A stretch of DNA of 9,252 nt from an uncultured Desulfobacca sp. (GTDB taxonomy: Bacteria > Desulfobacterota > Desulfobaccia > Desulfobaccales > Desulfobaccaceae), in contig CALGOE010000221.1 of NCBI GenBank assembly GCA_937958145.1, positions 1 to 9,252 on the forward strand, in the 5' to 3' direction. The position numbers were made by a program, and so were the translations under genes. Each line of letters starts with the position of its first letter. Within the stretch, counting starts at the first letter, position 1. The notes beneath the pieces were generated by a model that made no database searches, was not told the DNA's origin, and saw only the letters and a list, made by a program, of their open reading frames with translations. Positions 1 through 5,513 of this stretch are shown here, in pieces.

Positions 1-140
1 TCATCGGCCTTGGTGATGTGCAAGGCGTTGGCGTCCTGCTCGGTGTAGATACTCACGGTCTTCAGGCCCAGCTCTTTGCAGGCGCGGATGATGCGGATGG
101 CGATCTCGCCGCGGTTGGCCACCAGGACTTTTTTGAACAT
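1..140 (-). CDS. Biotin carboxylase, N-terminus only (AccC or pyruvate carboxylase subunit A)
   Basis: Partial gene: the minus-strand reading from 140 gives 46 codons before the window ends. It begins MFKKVLVANRGEIAIR and continues with IIRACKELGL and KTVSIYTEQD. This is the signature N-terminus of the biotin carboxylase fold, which uses ATP and bicarbonate to carboxylate biotin on a carrier protein in the cytoplasm. The VANRGEIA motif is near-invariant in the family. The visible part cannot tell the acetyl-CoA carboxylase subunit (accC) from the stand-alone subunit A of pyruvate carboxylase or from a propionyl-CoA carboxylase subunit, so no symbol is given. The start is fixed by homology; upstream there is only a modest Shine-Dalgarno (AAGGGG, about 9 bases away). 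It is transcribed away from the rest of the window and seems to have its own promoter at 174-202. Confidence 0.93.
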   Translation of the reverse strand, partial: MFKKVLVANRGEIAIRIIRACKELGLKTVSIYTEQDANALHITKAD

Positions 141-173
141 ACGGAAGGCCCCTTACCGGTAATTCTGCCTTAA

Positions 174-202
174 TTTAAATATATTTGGCGGGTTATTGTC
201 AA
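174..202 (-). promoter_or_regulatory. Candidate sigma70 promoter for the biotin carboxylase gene
   Basis: On the minus strand a perfect -35 TTGACA (202-197) is followed after 17 bases by TTTAAA (179-174, four of six matches to TATAAT), inside an AT-rich stretch. The predicted start near 167 would leave a leader of about 27 bases. This is inferred from consensus only. The -10 box is imperfect, and TTAAAT one base further along is an equal alternative. Confidence 0.5.
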
Positions 203-274
203 GGCCAAAGCCGGTGCCGGGCATTTGGAGGGGAGGGGCAAGGGGTTCAGATCCTTATCTCCGCCCTCTGGGGG

Positions 275-784
275 CTAAAACCAGCTCTGCAGGTTGTGCC
301 AAAGCTGTTGGAAATATTCGACCGCCTCTGGGTCCTGACGGTCGGGCGTCCAGATGGCCCGGGCGAAGCCCGCTTGGGCCAGGCCGATATCAGCCAGGAC
401 GAATTGGCCGATGGCGACATAACCGGTGGCGATCTGGCCGATCCCGAACCACAGGGCGCCGGCGAATTGGGCCAGGGCCGTCAGGCCGAGGATGAATTGA
501 CCGAAGCCAAAAAGCAGGCCCACCCCAAATTGGGCGATGGTAATGATGCCGACGGCAAATTGCCCGATGGCGATGACGCCTTTGGCGACCCGGAGCCGAC
601 CCTTTTCATTCTTGCCGAAGGCGATATGCACCAAGGGGTAGCCGTACACGGTCTGGGAGGAGCGCCATTCAAATCCCGAACCCCGCCAATTGCGGTTGGT
701 GGGCTGGGGGGCGCCGCAATGAGGGCAGAAGGCCGCGTCAGTGCTGACCTCCCGTTGACAGACACGGCAGGGCTGCAGGGGCAT
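275..784 (-). CDS. Zinc-ribbon protein with Gly-Gln-Phe repeat membrane domain, function unknown
   Basis: 169 residues. Residues 6-24 form a zinc ribbon: C6-x2-C9, then C20-x2-C23-G24. After a short linker and the stretch YGYPLVHIAFGKN (47-59), residues 69-145 are almost entirely hydrophobic or Gly/Ala and carry a repeated (I/F)(G/A)QF motif. The repeat glutamines fall at 75, 85, 96, 106, 117, 127 and 137, giving alternating steps of 10 and 11 and thus a 21-residue super-repeat. The C-terminus (146-169) is polar and ends in aromatic residues. The start is secure: GGAGGA lies 7 bases before the ATG. The body probably sits in or on the membrane, with the ribbon in the cytoplasm; this is inferred. 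IAIG-type glycine repeats behind a zinc ribbon occur in uncharacterised bacterial proteins, but I know of no assigned function. It is probably a single-gene unit. Confidence 0.85.
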   Translation of the reverse strand: MPLQPCRVCQREVSTDAAFCPHCGAPQPTNRNWRGSGFEWRSSQTVYGYPLVHIAFGKNEKGRLRVAKGVIAIGQFAVGIITIAQFGVGLLFGFGQFILGLTALAQFAGALWFGIGQIATGYVAIGQFVLADIGLAQAGFARAIWTPDRQDPEAVEYFQQLWHNLQSWF

Positions 785-791
785 GGGGTGA

Positions 792-797
792 TCCTCC
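792..797 (-). promoter_or_regulatory. Ribosome binding site of the zinc-ribbon gene
   Basis: GGAGGA on the minus strand, 7 bases before the ATG at 784. It fixes the start of the 169-residue protein and rules out the competing overlapping frames on both strands here. Confidence 0.75.
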
Positions 798-837
798 GAC
801 TCTGGAAATAAGCCAAGACCGGGAATTTTGCGTAAGC

Positions 838-863
838 GCTGTCTTTTTTATAATATCGACAGC
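838..863. promoter_or_regulatory. Inverted repeat GCTGTC/GACAGC enclosing a -10-like box
   Basis: GCTGTC (838-843) and its exact reverse complement GACAGC (858-863) flank 14 AT-rich bases containing TATAAT (849-854) on the plus strand and TATTAT (855-850) on the minus strand. If a 2-base bulge is allowed, the arms extend to AAGC..TGTC / GACA..GCTT. It lies about 55-80 bases upstream of the zinc-ribbon start, so it may be an operator or promoter for that gene. No good -35 was found on either strand. Confidence 0.35.
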
Positions 864-920
864 TTCCAGCACGTACTGAAAGGGTGCGGGGCCAACGGTA
901 GCGTCAGCGTGATCAAAGCT

Positions 921-991
921 ATGAGAGGCCTCTTGCCGGCCTGCCCGGCCTCGGGAGGCCGCTTGCCCGGTCTGCCGGCCCGGCGGCAGAC
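921..991. repeat. GC-rich imperfect tandem repeat with nested hairpins
   Basis: Two 30-base units starting with GAGGCC (925 and 955) followed by CTTGCC and CTGCC blocks form an imperfect direct repeat. The stretch also contains a perfect 10-base palindrome (924-933), a CGGCCTC/GAGGCCG hairpin (946-952 with 955-961) and a GTCTGCCG/CGGCAGAC hairpin (970-977 with 984-991, 6-base loop). No T-tract follows on either strand, so it is not a normal terminator. It could be a REP-like intergenic palindrome. Confidence 0.4.
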
Positions 992-1280
992 GACGCGCTC
1001 GCAACGGCAAAGGGAGTTAGTGATACACATTTATTTTGCAAGAAATTTAATTTATTATTAGAAGGAAATAATAGCAAGAGAAGATAGAAATATAAAGGTT
1101 TTTAGCCTTGCCAGCCCCGGCCGAGATATTAACCAGGCGGGATGTGTGGACAATCGTTCCCGTTGGTGGTAAGGTTACTATGGTTTGATAAAGTGATGTT
1201 GGGCTGATTGCTGACCCGATGCCGCCACGGCAGCGGCGAGGGCAGGGGCAAGATGGGCCAGGTTGGATTGGCGCGGAGGG

Positions 1281-1286
1281 AGGAGG
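1281..1286 (+). promoter_or_regulatory. Ribosome binding site setting the start of the response regulator
   Basis: AGGAGG lies 7 bases before the ATG at 1294. This favours 1294 over the in-frame ATG at 1219, which would add 25 residues of low-complexity Gly/Arg sequence unlike any receiver N-terminus. Confidence 0.8.
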
Positions 1287-1293
1287 CAGACTG

Positions 1294-1935
1294 ATGCCGC
1301 CCTACGGAGTAGTTTTGGCAGATGATCATGGCCTGTTCCGGGCCGGGGTGCGTCGGCTTTTGGAGGATATGGGGGGCGTGGAGGTCGTTGGCGAGGCGGC
1401 GGATGGTTTGGCCCTCCTGGAACTGCTCAAGACGACGACGCCGGATCTGGTCTTATTGGACATTTCCATGCCCAAGTTAAGGGGTCTGGAGGCCATCCGG
1501 GAGATCAAAAAGCTCTGTCCCCAGACGCAGGTGCTCATGTTGACCATGCACAAAGAGGAGGAGTATCTATCCCAGGCCTTGGCGGCCGGGGCCTCCGGCT
1601 ATCTGCTGAAACAGGAGGCTGACCCGGAGTTGATCAAGGCCGTGGAACGCCTGCGGGCCGGCCGCACCTATCTGTCGCCGCAGATCGGAGAGATGGTCCC
1701 CGATCTTTTGCGCCGGCAGCAGGAACCGGGGGGAGGGGTCAAGGAGGTTCTGAGCCACCGGGAGAGGGAGATTCTCAAGCTTCTGGCCGAGGGGAAGACC
1801 AGCAAGGAGATTGCTGCCCTGCTCTACATCAGCCTCCGGACCGTCCAGAACCACCGGGCCAACATTATGCGCAAACTCAACGTCCACCGCACCGCTGATC
1901 TGGTCAAATATGCCCTGAACAAAGGCTACCTCTAG
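1294..1935 (+). CDS. NarL/FixJ-family two-component response regulator (receiver + LuxR HTH)
   Basis: 213 residues from the ATG at 1294, the usual length for this family. Residues 5-122 are a receiver domain with the acidic pair D10-D11, phospho-acceptor D56 in VLLDISMP, switch T84 in LTMHK, and K106 in YLLKQEAD. Residues 150-212 are a LuxR-type helix-turn-helix with the LSHREREIL start, EGKTSKEIAALL scaffold and recognition helix RTVQNHRANIMRKL. All catalytic residues are present, so it should be phosphorylated by a histidine kinase and bind DNA as a dimer. No kinase lies in the window, so its partner and targets are unknown. The receiver is 66 of 128 residues identical, without gaps, to the receiver-only protein at 2267, so the two are recent paralogs. 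Confidence 0.93.
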   Translation: MPPYGVVLADDHGLFRAGVRRLLEDMGGVEVVGEAADGLALLELLKTTTPDLVLLDISMPKLRGLEAIREIKKLCPQTQVLMLTMHKEEEYLSQALAAGASGYLLKQEADPELIKAVERLRAGRTYLSPQIGEMVPDLLRRQQEPGGGVKEVLSHREREILKLLAEGKTSKEIAALLYISLRTVQNHRANIMRKLNVHRTADLVKYALNKGYL

Positions 1936-1952
1936 CAGGTCAGGGAAACAAT

Positions 1953-1982
1953 CGGGGCCGGGGACCTGGCACCCCGGCCTCG
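1953..1982 (+). terminator. GC-rich hairpin after the response regulator, possible terminator without T-tract
   Basis: GGCCGGGG (1956-1963) pairs perfectly with CCCCGGCC (1972-1979), extended to 11 pairs with one G-U by the flanking bases, with an 8-base loop. It starts 18 bases after the stop codon, the expected place for a terminator, but no run of T follows. It may act as a pause, an RNA-stabilising 3' end, or a poor terminator. Confidence 0.35.
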
Positions 1983-2144
1983 CCCCGAAACCCTGCCACC
2001 ATTGCCGACGTCCTCTCAATCTCAGAAAATTTCTGTTTACCCTGATGCCGGGGCAGAGGGCCCTGAAGAGGGTTCAAAGGCAGCGGCTGGAAAAGCGGCG
2101 CGGCGCGGCCAGGTGGGTCCCGAGGAGTGACGGGAGCAGAGCGG

Positions 2145-2164
2145 TTTGAGTAATTCTACTCAAA
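2145..2164. promoter_or_regulatory. Perfect 8+8 inverted repeat, likely operator
   Basis: TTTGAGTA (2145-2152) and TACTCAAA (2157-2164) are exact reverse complements separated by ATTC. The centre lies about 55 bases upstream of the -10 box at 2209, around -65 relative to a start near 2220. That is a typical place for an activator dimer. It is not followed by a T-tract, so it is not a plus-strand terminator. The binding protein is unknown; the NarL-type regulator just upstream is a natural candidate by position only. Confidence 0.45.
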
Positions 2165-2205
2165 AATAAATAATCAGTTTGTGCCGTCGTCAATCGGTTT
2201 GACTT

Positions 2206-2214
2206 TGGTATAAT
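2206..2214 (+). promoter_or_regulatory. Extended -10 promoter TGGTATAAT for the receiver-only gene
   Basis: A perfect TATAAT (2209-2214) is preceded by TG at the extended -10 position (2206-2207). No good -35 lies 16-18 bases upstream, which fits an extended -10 or activator-dependent promoter. A GTCAA/TTGAC dyad (2189-2193 and 2199-2203) occupies the -35 side. The leader to the ATG at 2267 would be about 45 bases. Confidence 0.55.
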
Positions 2215-2266
2215 CAACGGCAAGCTGTCAGCCGAGATCGTGGTTACCGTCAGCTAGCGGGGGTTT

Positions 2267-2671
2267 ATGCAATCTTTCACCATTATTATCGCTGAGGACC
2301 ACCAGGCTTTTCGACAGCTGTTGCGCCAGGAACTGGAAAGCATCGCCGATGCGGCTATTGTCGGGGAGGTGACCGACGGCCGCCAATTGATCGATCTTTT
2401 GCAGCAAATTACCCCGGATTTAGTCATCCTGGATATATCCATGCCCAGTCTGGGAGGTCTCGAGGCGGCCAGAATCATCAAACAACAGCACCAGCAGGTG
2501 AAGGTGTTGTTTCTGACCATGCACAAAAATCCGGCCTATGTTACCCAGGCCTGCCGTCTTGGCGCCGAGGGCTACCTTTTGAAGGAAGAGGTGGATTCGG
2601 CCCTGCGGTTGGCCATCGAGCGCATCCGGGCGGGCAAGACCTACATTTCCACGGCCTTGGCGGTGGAATAA
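2267..2671 (+). CDS. Single-domain response regulator (receiver only)
   Basis: 134 residues forming only a receiver domain: acidic pair E10-D11, phospho-acceptor D56 in VILDISMP, switch T84 in LTMHK, and K106 in YLLKEEVD. All residues needed for phosphorylation are there. It aligns without gaps to residues 1-128 of the NarL-type regulator at 1294 (66 of 128 identical). It stops at YISTALAVE, just where the linker to the helix-turn-helix would begin, and no HTH is recognisable in the following 100 bases in any frame. It therefore looks like a full regulator that lost its DNA-binding domain. It may now act as a phosphate sink, a competitor for the same kinase, or a protein-interaction switch. 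The ribosome site is weak (a G-run 3 bases before the ATG). A promoter precedes it. Confidence 0.9.
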   Translation: MQSFTIIIAEDHQAFRQLLRQELESIADAAIVGEVTDGRQLIDLLQQITPDLVILDISMPSLGGLEAARIIKQQHQQVKVLFLTMHKNPAYVTQACRLGAEGYLLKEEVDSALRLAIERIRAGKTYISTALAVE

Positions 2672-2760
2672 AGTGGGCTGCAACTGCAATGGTGATAAAA
2701 AAGTCATCCCGGTCCGACCCGGAGGTGGCGCCAGAAGGCTTGATACCCCTCTTACGGCAC

Positions 2761-2765
2761 AGGAG
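2761..2765 (+). promoter_or_regulatory. Ribosome binding site for the degenerate receiver gene
   Basis: AGGAG lies 6 bases before the ATG at 2772 and 3 bases before the adjacent ATG at 2769. It favours 2772. The frame stays open back to a GTG at 2673, only one base past the previous stop, so a longer coupled form (279 residues) cannot be excluded. Confidence 0.6.
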
Positions 2766-2771
2766 AATATG

Positions 2772-3512
2772 ATGAAAGCAGCGAGAGCACCCCAATCGAC
2801 CCAGGGCCGCGTCCCGGCGTTGTCTTGCCTTCACTCTGGGGTCTCCACCGAGTCCTGGCCCCCCGAAATTCTGGTGGTGGCGGACGGTTCCGGTATCTTG
2901 CCGACCATCGGCGCCATGTTGCAATGCCGGGGTTTTCAGGTGATTCTGGCCCCGGATGCCCAGACGGCCCTGGAGGAGATCGGTCACTATGACGTTGCCG
3001 CAGTCATCGCCGGCGCCTCTGGCCAGCAGGAGCACGGTTTGGATTTACTGGGAGCGGTGAAGGCACAGCGCTCTGAGGTCAAAACCTTGGTGGTGACGCA
3101 GCGCCTCAATCCCGTTTTGCCGGCGCGGGCGTATGAGATGGACATTGATGATTACCTCCATTGGCCGTTAAGCGGGGCCGAATTGAGCAGCCGACTGCAG
3201 GGGTTACTGAAACCGGCCAGGGAAAGGACCGCGGAGGCGGCGCCCCGGCCCATGATGATGTCAGACTGCCGGGAGACTTTGACTGCGCTGCATTTCCTGA
3301 TGGATGGCTGCACGCAGGTGCTGTGGCAGATTTCCCGGACCGTGGAGGAGATGGTCAACCGGCATGTCCACGAGATGTCGCCGGAGTTAGGGCAGGAACT
3401 GCAAAAGTTAGCCGTGTTGGTGCAAACCATGAGCAGACGGTTGTGTCAGATCCAGCCGCAGCCGGCTGCGGAGCACGGTGCGGCCGGGCCTTGTCCCCAC
3501 CGCTGCCATTAG
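2772..3512 (+). CDS. Degenerate (pseudo-)receiver protein with helical C-terminal domain
   Basis: 246 residues from the preferred ATG. Residues 32-145 follow the receiver pattern: EILVVADGSG as first strand, an amphipathic helix ending QCRGFQVILAPD, YDVAAVIAGAS as third strand, KTLVVTQR as fourth, and DDYLHWPLSGAEL as the last strand and helix. The active site is gone: only one acid (D38) remains of the usual pair, the phospho-Asp position is I79 or A80, and the conserved Lys before Pro is W131. The switch T109 survives. Residues about 165-230 are predicted long helices (QISRTVEEMVNRHVHEM, GQELQKLAVLVQTMSRR), perhaps for dimerisation or partner binding. The extreme C-terminus reads PCPHRCH, a possible metal ligand cluster. 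It follows the receiver-only gene by 100 bases and may be co-transcribed. Function unknown; phosphorylation-independent signalling is inferred. Confidence 0.75.
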   Translation: MKAARAPQSTQGRVPALSCLHSGVSTESWPPEILVVADGSGILPTIGAMLQCRGFQVILAPDAQTALEEIGHYDVAAVIAGASGQQEHGLDLLGAVKAQRSEVKTLVVTQRLNPVLPARAYEMDIDDYLHWPLSGAELSSRLQGLLKPARERTAEAAPRPMMMSDCRETLTALHFLMDGCTQVLWQISRTVEEMVNRHVHEMSPELGQELQKLAVLVQTMSRRLCQIQPQPAAEHGAAGPCPHRCH

Positions 3513-3530
3513 CTGCAGAGCAACATTTTT

Positions 3531-3548
3531 CCGGCCGCCACAGGCCGG
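3531..3548 (+). other. Small hairpin upstream of the 58-residue gene
   Basis: CCGGCC (3531-3536) and GGCCGG (3543-3548) form a perfect stem with a 6-base loop, extendable by a T-A pair. TTTTT precedes rather than follows it on the plus strand, and the T-run at 3562-3566 is 13 bases further on, so it is a poor terminator. It may shape the leader of the gene at 3577. Confidence 0.3.
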
Positions 3549-3566
3549 AGACCTGAAAATATTTTT

Positions 3567-3573
3567 GGAGGAG
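3567..3573 (+). promoter_or_regulatory. Ribosome binding site of the 58-residue protein
   Basis: GGAGGAG just before the ATG at 3577 (GGAGG core 5 bases away). This strong site selects 3577 over the in-frame GTG at 3478, which lies inside the previous gene. Confidence 0.75.
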
Positions 3574-3576
3574 AGC

Positions 3577-3753
3577 ATGATCGACGACAAAGTCAAGTAT
3601 TTAAAGGTCAAAGACGCCGCTGGCAATGAATATCTCTGCCCTCTGGACGCCCTCAAGTCCCTGGACAAGGCCACTGACGAAGACCTGGCCAACTGTGTGG
3701 AGGCCGAAGTGGTGGGCCGCTATTCCAGCGATCACGAGGTCGTCAATAAATAG
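3577..3753 (+). CDS. Small acidic protein of unknown function, 58 residues
   Basis: A short open frame with a strong Shine-Dalgarno. The sequence is soluble and charged: MIDDKVKYLKVKDAAGNEY, then LCPLDALKSLDKATDED, then a Cys-containing helix LANCVEAEVVGRYSS. No signal peptide or membrane segment is visible. Two Cys (in YLCP and ANCV) are the only notable side chains. The first half looks like a short beta hairpin with a conserved-looking YLCPLDALK turn. I do not recognise the family. It ends one base before the ATG of the DUF2177 membrane protein, so translation of the two is probably coupled and it may head the lipid cluster transcript. An unannotated regulator or chaperone of that cluster is possible but is only inferred from position. 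Confidence 0.7.
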   Translation: MIDDKVKYLKVKDAAGNEYLCPLDALKSLDKATDEDLANCVEAEVVGRYSSDHEVVNK

Positions 3754-3754
3754 T

Positions 3755-4171
3755 ATGGCTCTCAACCTTAAGGTCTTTCTGCTCCTGGCTCCCATTTTTC
3801 TGGCCATTGATCTGTTGTGGTTGGGGGTCATTAACTCCAGCTTTTATAAAAGCGAGCTGGGGCCGTTGCTGCGGCGTTCCGGGGAGGCCATGGCCCCCAT
3901 CTGGTGGGCGGCCTTCCTGGTCTACGTCCTCATTCCTCTGGGCATCGTGCTCTTTGTCCTGCCCAGATTGCCGCTGGCGGCCTCTCCGGCTTTGGCCTTT
4001 GGCTGGGGGGCGCTCTACGGCCTGATCCTTTATGGGGTCTACGATTTCACCAATTATTCCCTGATCAACCACTGGCCTTTGCGTCTGACTGTGGCTGATA
4101 TGGCCTGGGGCGGCACGATCTGCGGGCTGGCGACGGTCATTGCCGTGGCTCTGCGTCGCTGGCTGGCCTGA
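3755..4171 (+). CDS. DUF2177 family integral membrane protein
   Basis: 138 residues with about four membrane segments (roughly 5-26, 46-68, 76-98 and 112-134). Family hallmarks are DLLWLG at 19-24, the FYKSELGPLLR loop after the first segment, YGVYDFTNYSLI in the third and ADMAWGG before the last. The start follows the stop of the 58-residue gene by one base with only a weak GAGGT upstream, which suggests translational coupling. The biochemical role of DUF2177 is not established. It often lies beside DUF1365 and CFA-synthase-like genes, as here, so a part in membrane lipid modification is likely but inferred. The gap to the next gene is 97 bases. Confidence 0.9.
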   Translation: MALNLKVFLLLAPIFLAIDLLWLGVINSSFYKSELGPLLRRSGEAMAPIWWAAFLVYVLIPLGIVLFVLPRLPLAASPALAFGWGALYGLILYGVYDFTNYSLINHWPLRLTVADMAWGGTICGLATVIAVALRRWLA

Positions 4172-4268
4172 GGCACAGGGGGGGCTCAGGTTGGGGAGGG
4201 GTGCCGGGTAGAGGCGGCGCTCCTGAAGGCATGCTTGCTCCAACTCGTGAGACCAGAAACCAAGACCT

Positions 4269-5513
4269 ATGCGTTTAGCCATCGTCGGGGCCGGCATCTC
4301 CGGACTGGTCGCCGCTTATATCCTTTCCCAAAAGTATGGGGTGGCGGTCTTTGAGGCCAACGACTATGCCGGGGGTCACACCAATACCATTGAGGTGGCT
4401 GTGGACGGCCGGACCTACGCCGTGGATACCGGTTTTATCGTCTGCAACGAACGCAATTATCCGAATTTCTTTAGGTTATTAAAGAAATTAGGGGTAAGCT
4501 GGCAGCCCGCCAACATGAGCTTCAGTTTCCGCTGCCAGGCCACCGGGATGGAGTACAGCTTCCGCTCCCTGGATGGTCTGTTCGCCGACCGCCGCAACCT
4601 CCTGCGTCCCCAATTCTATCGTTTGCTGTGGGATATCTGGCGCTTCCGCCGGGAGCTGCCGGGGCTGGCGACCCGAATGGAGGAGAGCCGGACGGTGGGG
4701 GATTATTTAGCTGAGCAGGGCTATTCCCAGGCCTTTCGCCGGTTTTTCCTGATTCCCTTGGCTGCGGCCATCTGGTCCGCCGACCCCGAACGGCTGGCAG
4801 ATTTTCCCATTGCCTATCTGGCCCGCTTTTTCGCCAACCATGGGTTGCTCAACCTGAGGGATAAACCCCGGTGGCAGGTGATCCGGGGCGGGTCGCGACA
4901 ATACGTGGCACCCCTGATCAGGCCGTTCCAAAAGAATCTGCGATTACAGTGCCCGATTCAGTCCATCCGGCGCCGGCCCGAGGGCGTGGAGATTGTCCCG
5001 GAGCAGGGGCCGAGCGAATTCTTTGACGCAGTGGTTCTGGCGGTGCACAGCGATCAGGCCCTGCGGCTGCTGGCCGATGCCAGCCCGGCCGAGCAGAAGA
5101 TTTTGGGCGCCATTCCCTATCAGGAGAATTTCACAGTCTTGCATACCGACAGTTCCTGGCTGCCGCGGCGGCGCCGGGCCTGGGCCAGTTGGAATTATCT
5201 CCTGCCGCGGGAAGGCCGGGGCGGGGTGGCCGTCACCTATCACCAGAACCGTCTACAAAGCCTGACGGCGCCGGTGGAATTTTGCGTTACCCTGAATCCG
5301 CCGGCGCCGGTCCGGCCGGCCGCCGTGATTCGAGAGATCACTTACCACCATCCGGTCTATACTGCGGCGGGGTTTGCGGCCCAGAAACGGTGGTCTGAAA
5401 TCAACGGCGTCAACCGGACTTATTTTTGCGGGGCGTATTGGGGCTATGGCTTTCATGAAGATGGGGTCAACAGCGCCCTGGCGGTGGGGCGGCTTTTGGG
5501 GGTGGGCCTGTGA
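4269..5513 (+). CDS. FAD-dependent oxidoreductase of the CFA/DUF1365 cluster (amine-oxidase-like flavoprotein)
   Basis: 414 residues. The N-terminus is a Rossmann dinucleotide fold: AIVGAGISGL with G7, G9 and G12, and E29 at the end of strand two to hold the ribose, then AGGHTNT (34-40), typical of the amine oxidase/phytoene desaturase superfamily. IRGGSRQYV in the middle and the C-terminal GVNSALAVGRLLG are also family marks for FAD binding. It belongs to the flavoprotein group found next to DUF1365 and a CFA-synthase homolog (COG2907-like). The substrate is probably an acyl chain in membrane phospholipid; related flavoproteins have been described as desaturases of methylated acyl chains in furan fatty acid synthesis (recalled, not checked). 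The start has little Shine-Dalgarno support. The gene overlaps the next one by 4 bases. Confidence 0.9.
   Translation: MRLAIVGAGISGLVAAYILSQKYGVAVFEANDYAGGHTNTIEVAVDGRTYAVDTGFIVCNERNYPNFFRLLKKLGVSWQPANMSFSFRCQATGMEYSFRSLDGLFADRRNLLRPQFYRLLWDIWRFRRELPGLATRMEESRTVGDYLAEQGYSQAFRRFFLIPLAAAIWSADPERLADFPIAYLARFFANHGLLNLRDKPRWQVIRGGSRQYVAPLIRPFQKNLRLQCPIQSIRRRPEGVEIVPEQGPSEFFDAVVLAVHSDQALRLLADASPAEQKILGAIPYQENFTVLHTDSSWLPRRRRAWASWNYLLPREGRGGVAVTYHQNRLQSLTAPVEFCVTLNPPAPVRPAAVIREITYHHPVYTAAGFAAQKRWSEINGVNRTYFCGAYWGYGFHEDGVNSALAVGRLLGVGL

Larger units (their letters stand above)
785..1293. other. Intergenic region between divergent genes (509 bases)
   Basis: No convincing gene: open frames here lack ribosome sites and read through low-complexity sequence. 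It holds a dyad around a TATAAT box (838-863), a GC-rich patch with nested hairpins (921-991), and an AT-rich, A/purine-biased island at about 1021-1090 with only about 21% G+C in 70 bases. The island contrasts sharply with the neighbouring GC-rich patch. It is a reasonable place for the promoter of the response regulator at 1294, but I could not find a well-spaced -35/-10 pair. A weak alternative (TTGGTG, 18 bases, GATAAA) lies near 1163-1192. Confidence 0.55.
1936..2266. other. Intergenic region between the two response regulators (331 bases)
   Basis: No gene found. Besides the GC-rich hairpin after the upstream stop, it contains a 13-base dyad CAGAAA-A-TTTCTG (2023-2035), a GC-rich middle (about 2040-2140), and an AT-rich stretch (2145-2215) carrying an 8+8 inverted repeat and an extended -10 promoter. 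The second regulator therefore appears to have its own transcription start. Confidence 0.6.

Noticed and set aside
235..262. T-arm-like GGTTCAGAT with a short stem, and GGTTCAAAG near 2071
   Set aside because: No acceptor, D or anticodon arm can be drawn around either; no tRNA.
185..811. Plus-strand 208-residue open frame with acidic D-G-D/L-A-D repeats
   Set aside because: It lies antisense to the zinc-ribbon gene; its repeats are the complement of the Gly-Gln-Phe repeat codons. The minus-strand gene has a zinc ribbon and a perfect ribosome site, this frame has neither.
1219..1293. Upstream ATG extending the response regulator by 25 residues
   Set aside because: The extension is low-complexity Gly/Arg/Gln sequence, and AGGAGG sits 7 bases before the internal ATG at 1294, which gives the normal receiver N-terminus.
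1967..1984. TGGCAC as a sigma54 -24 element
   Set aside because: No GC/TTGC element at the required -12 spacing; the bases belong to the hairpin loop and arm.
1567..2019. Minus-strand 150-residue open frame across the response regulator
   Set aside because: Shadow of the plus-strand gene; no family motifs and no ribosome site.
3525..3566. Hairpin with nearby T-runs as a terminator of the pseudo-receiver gene
   Set aside because: One T-run precedes the stem and the other is 13 bases after it, so it lacks the stem-then-T arrangement on the plus strand.
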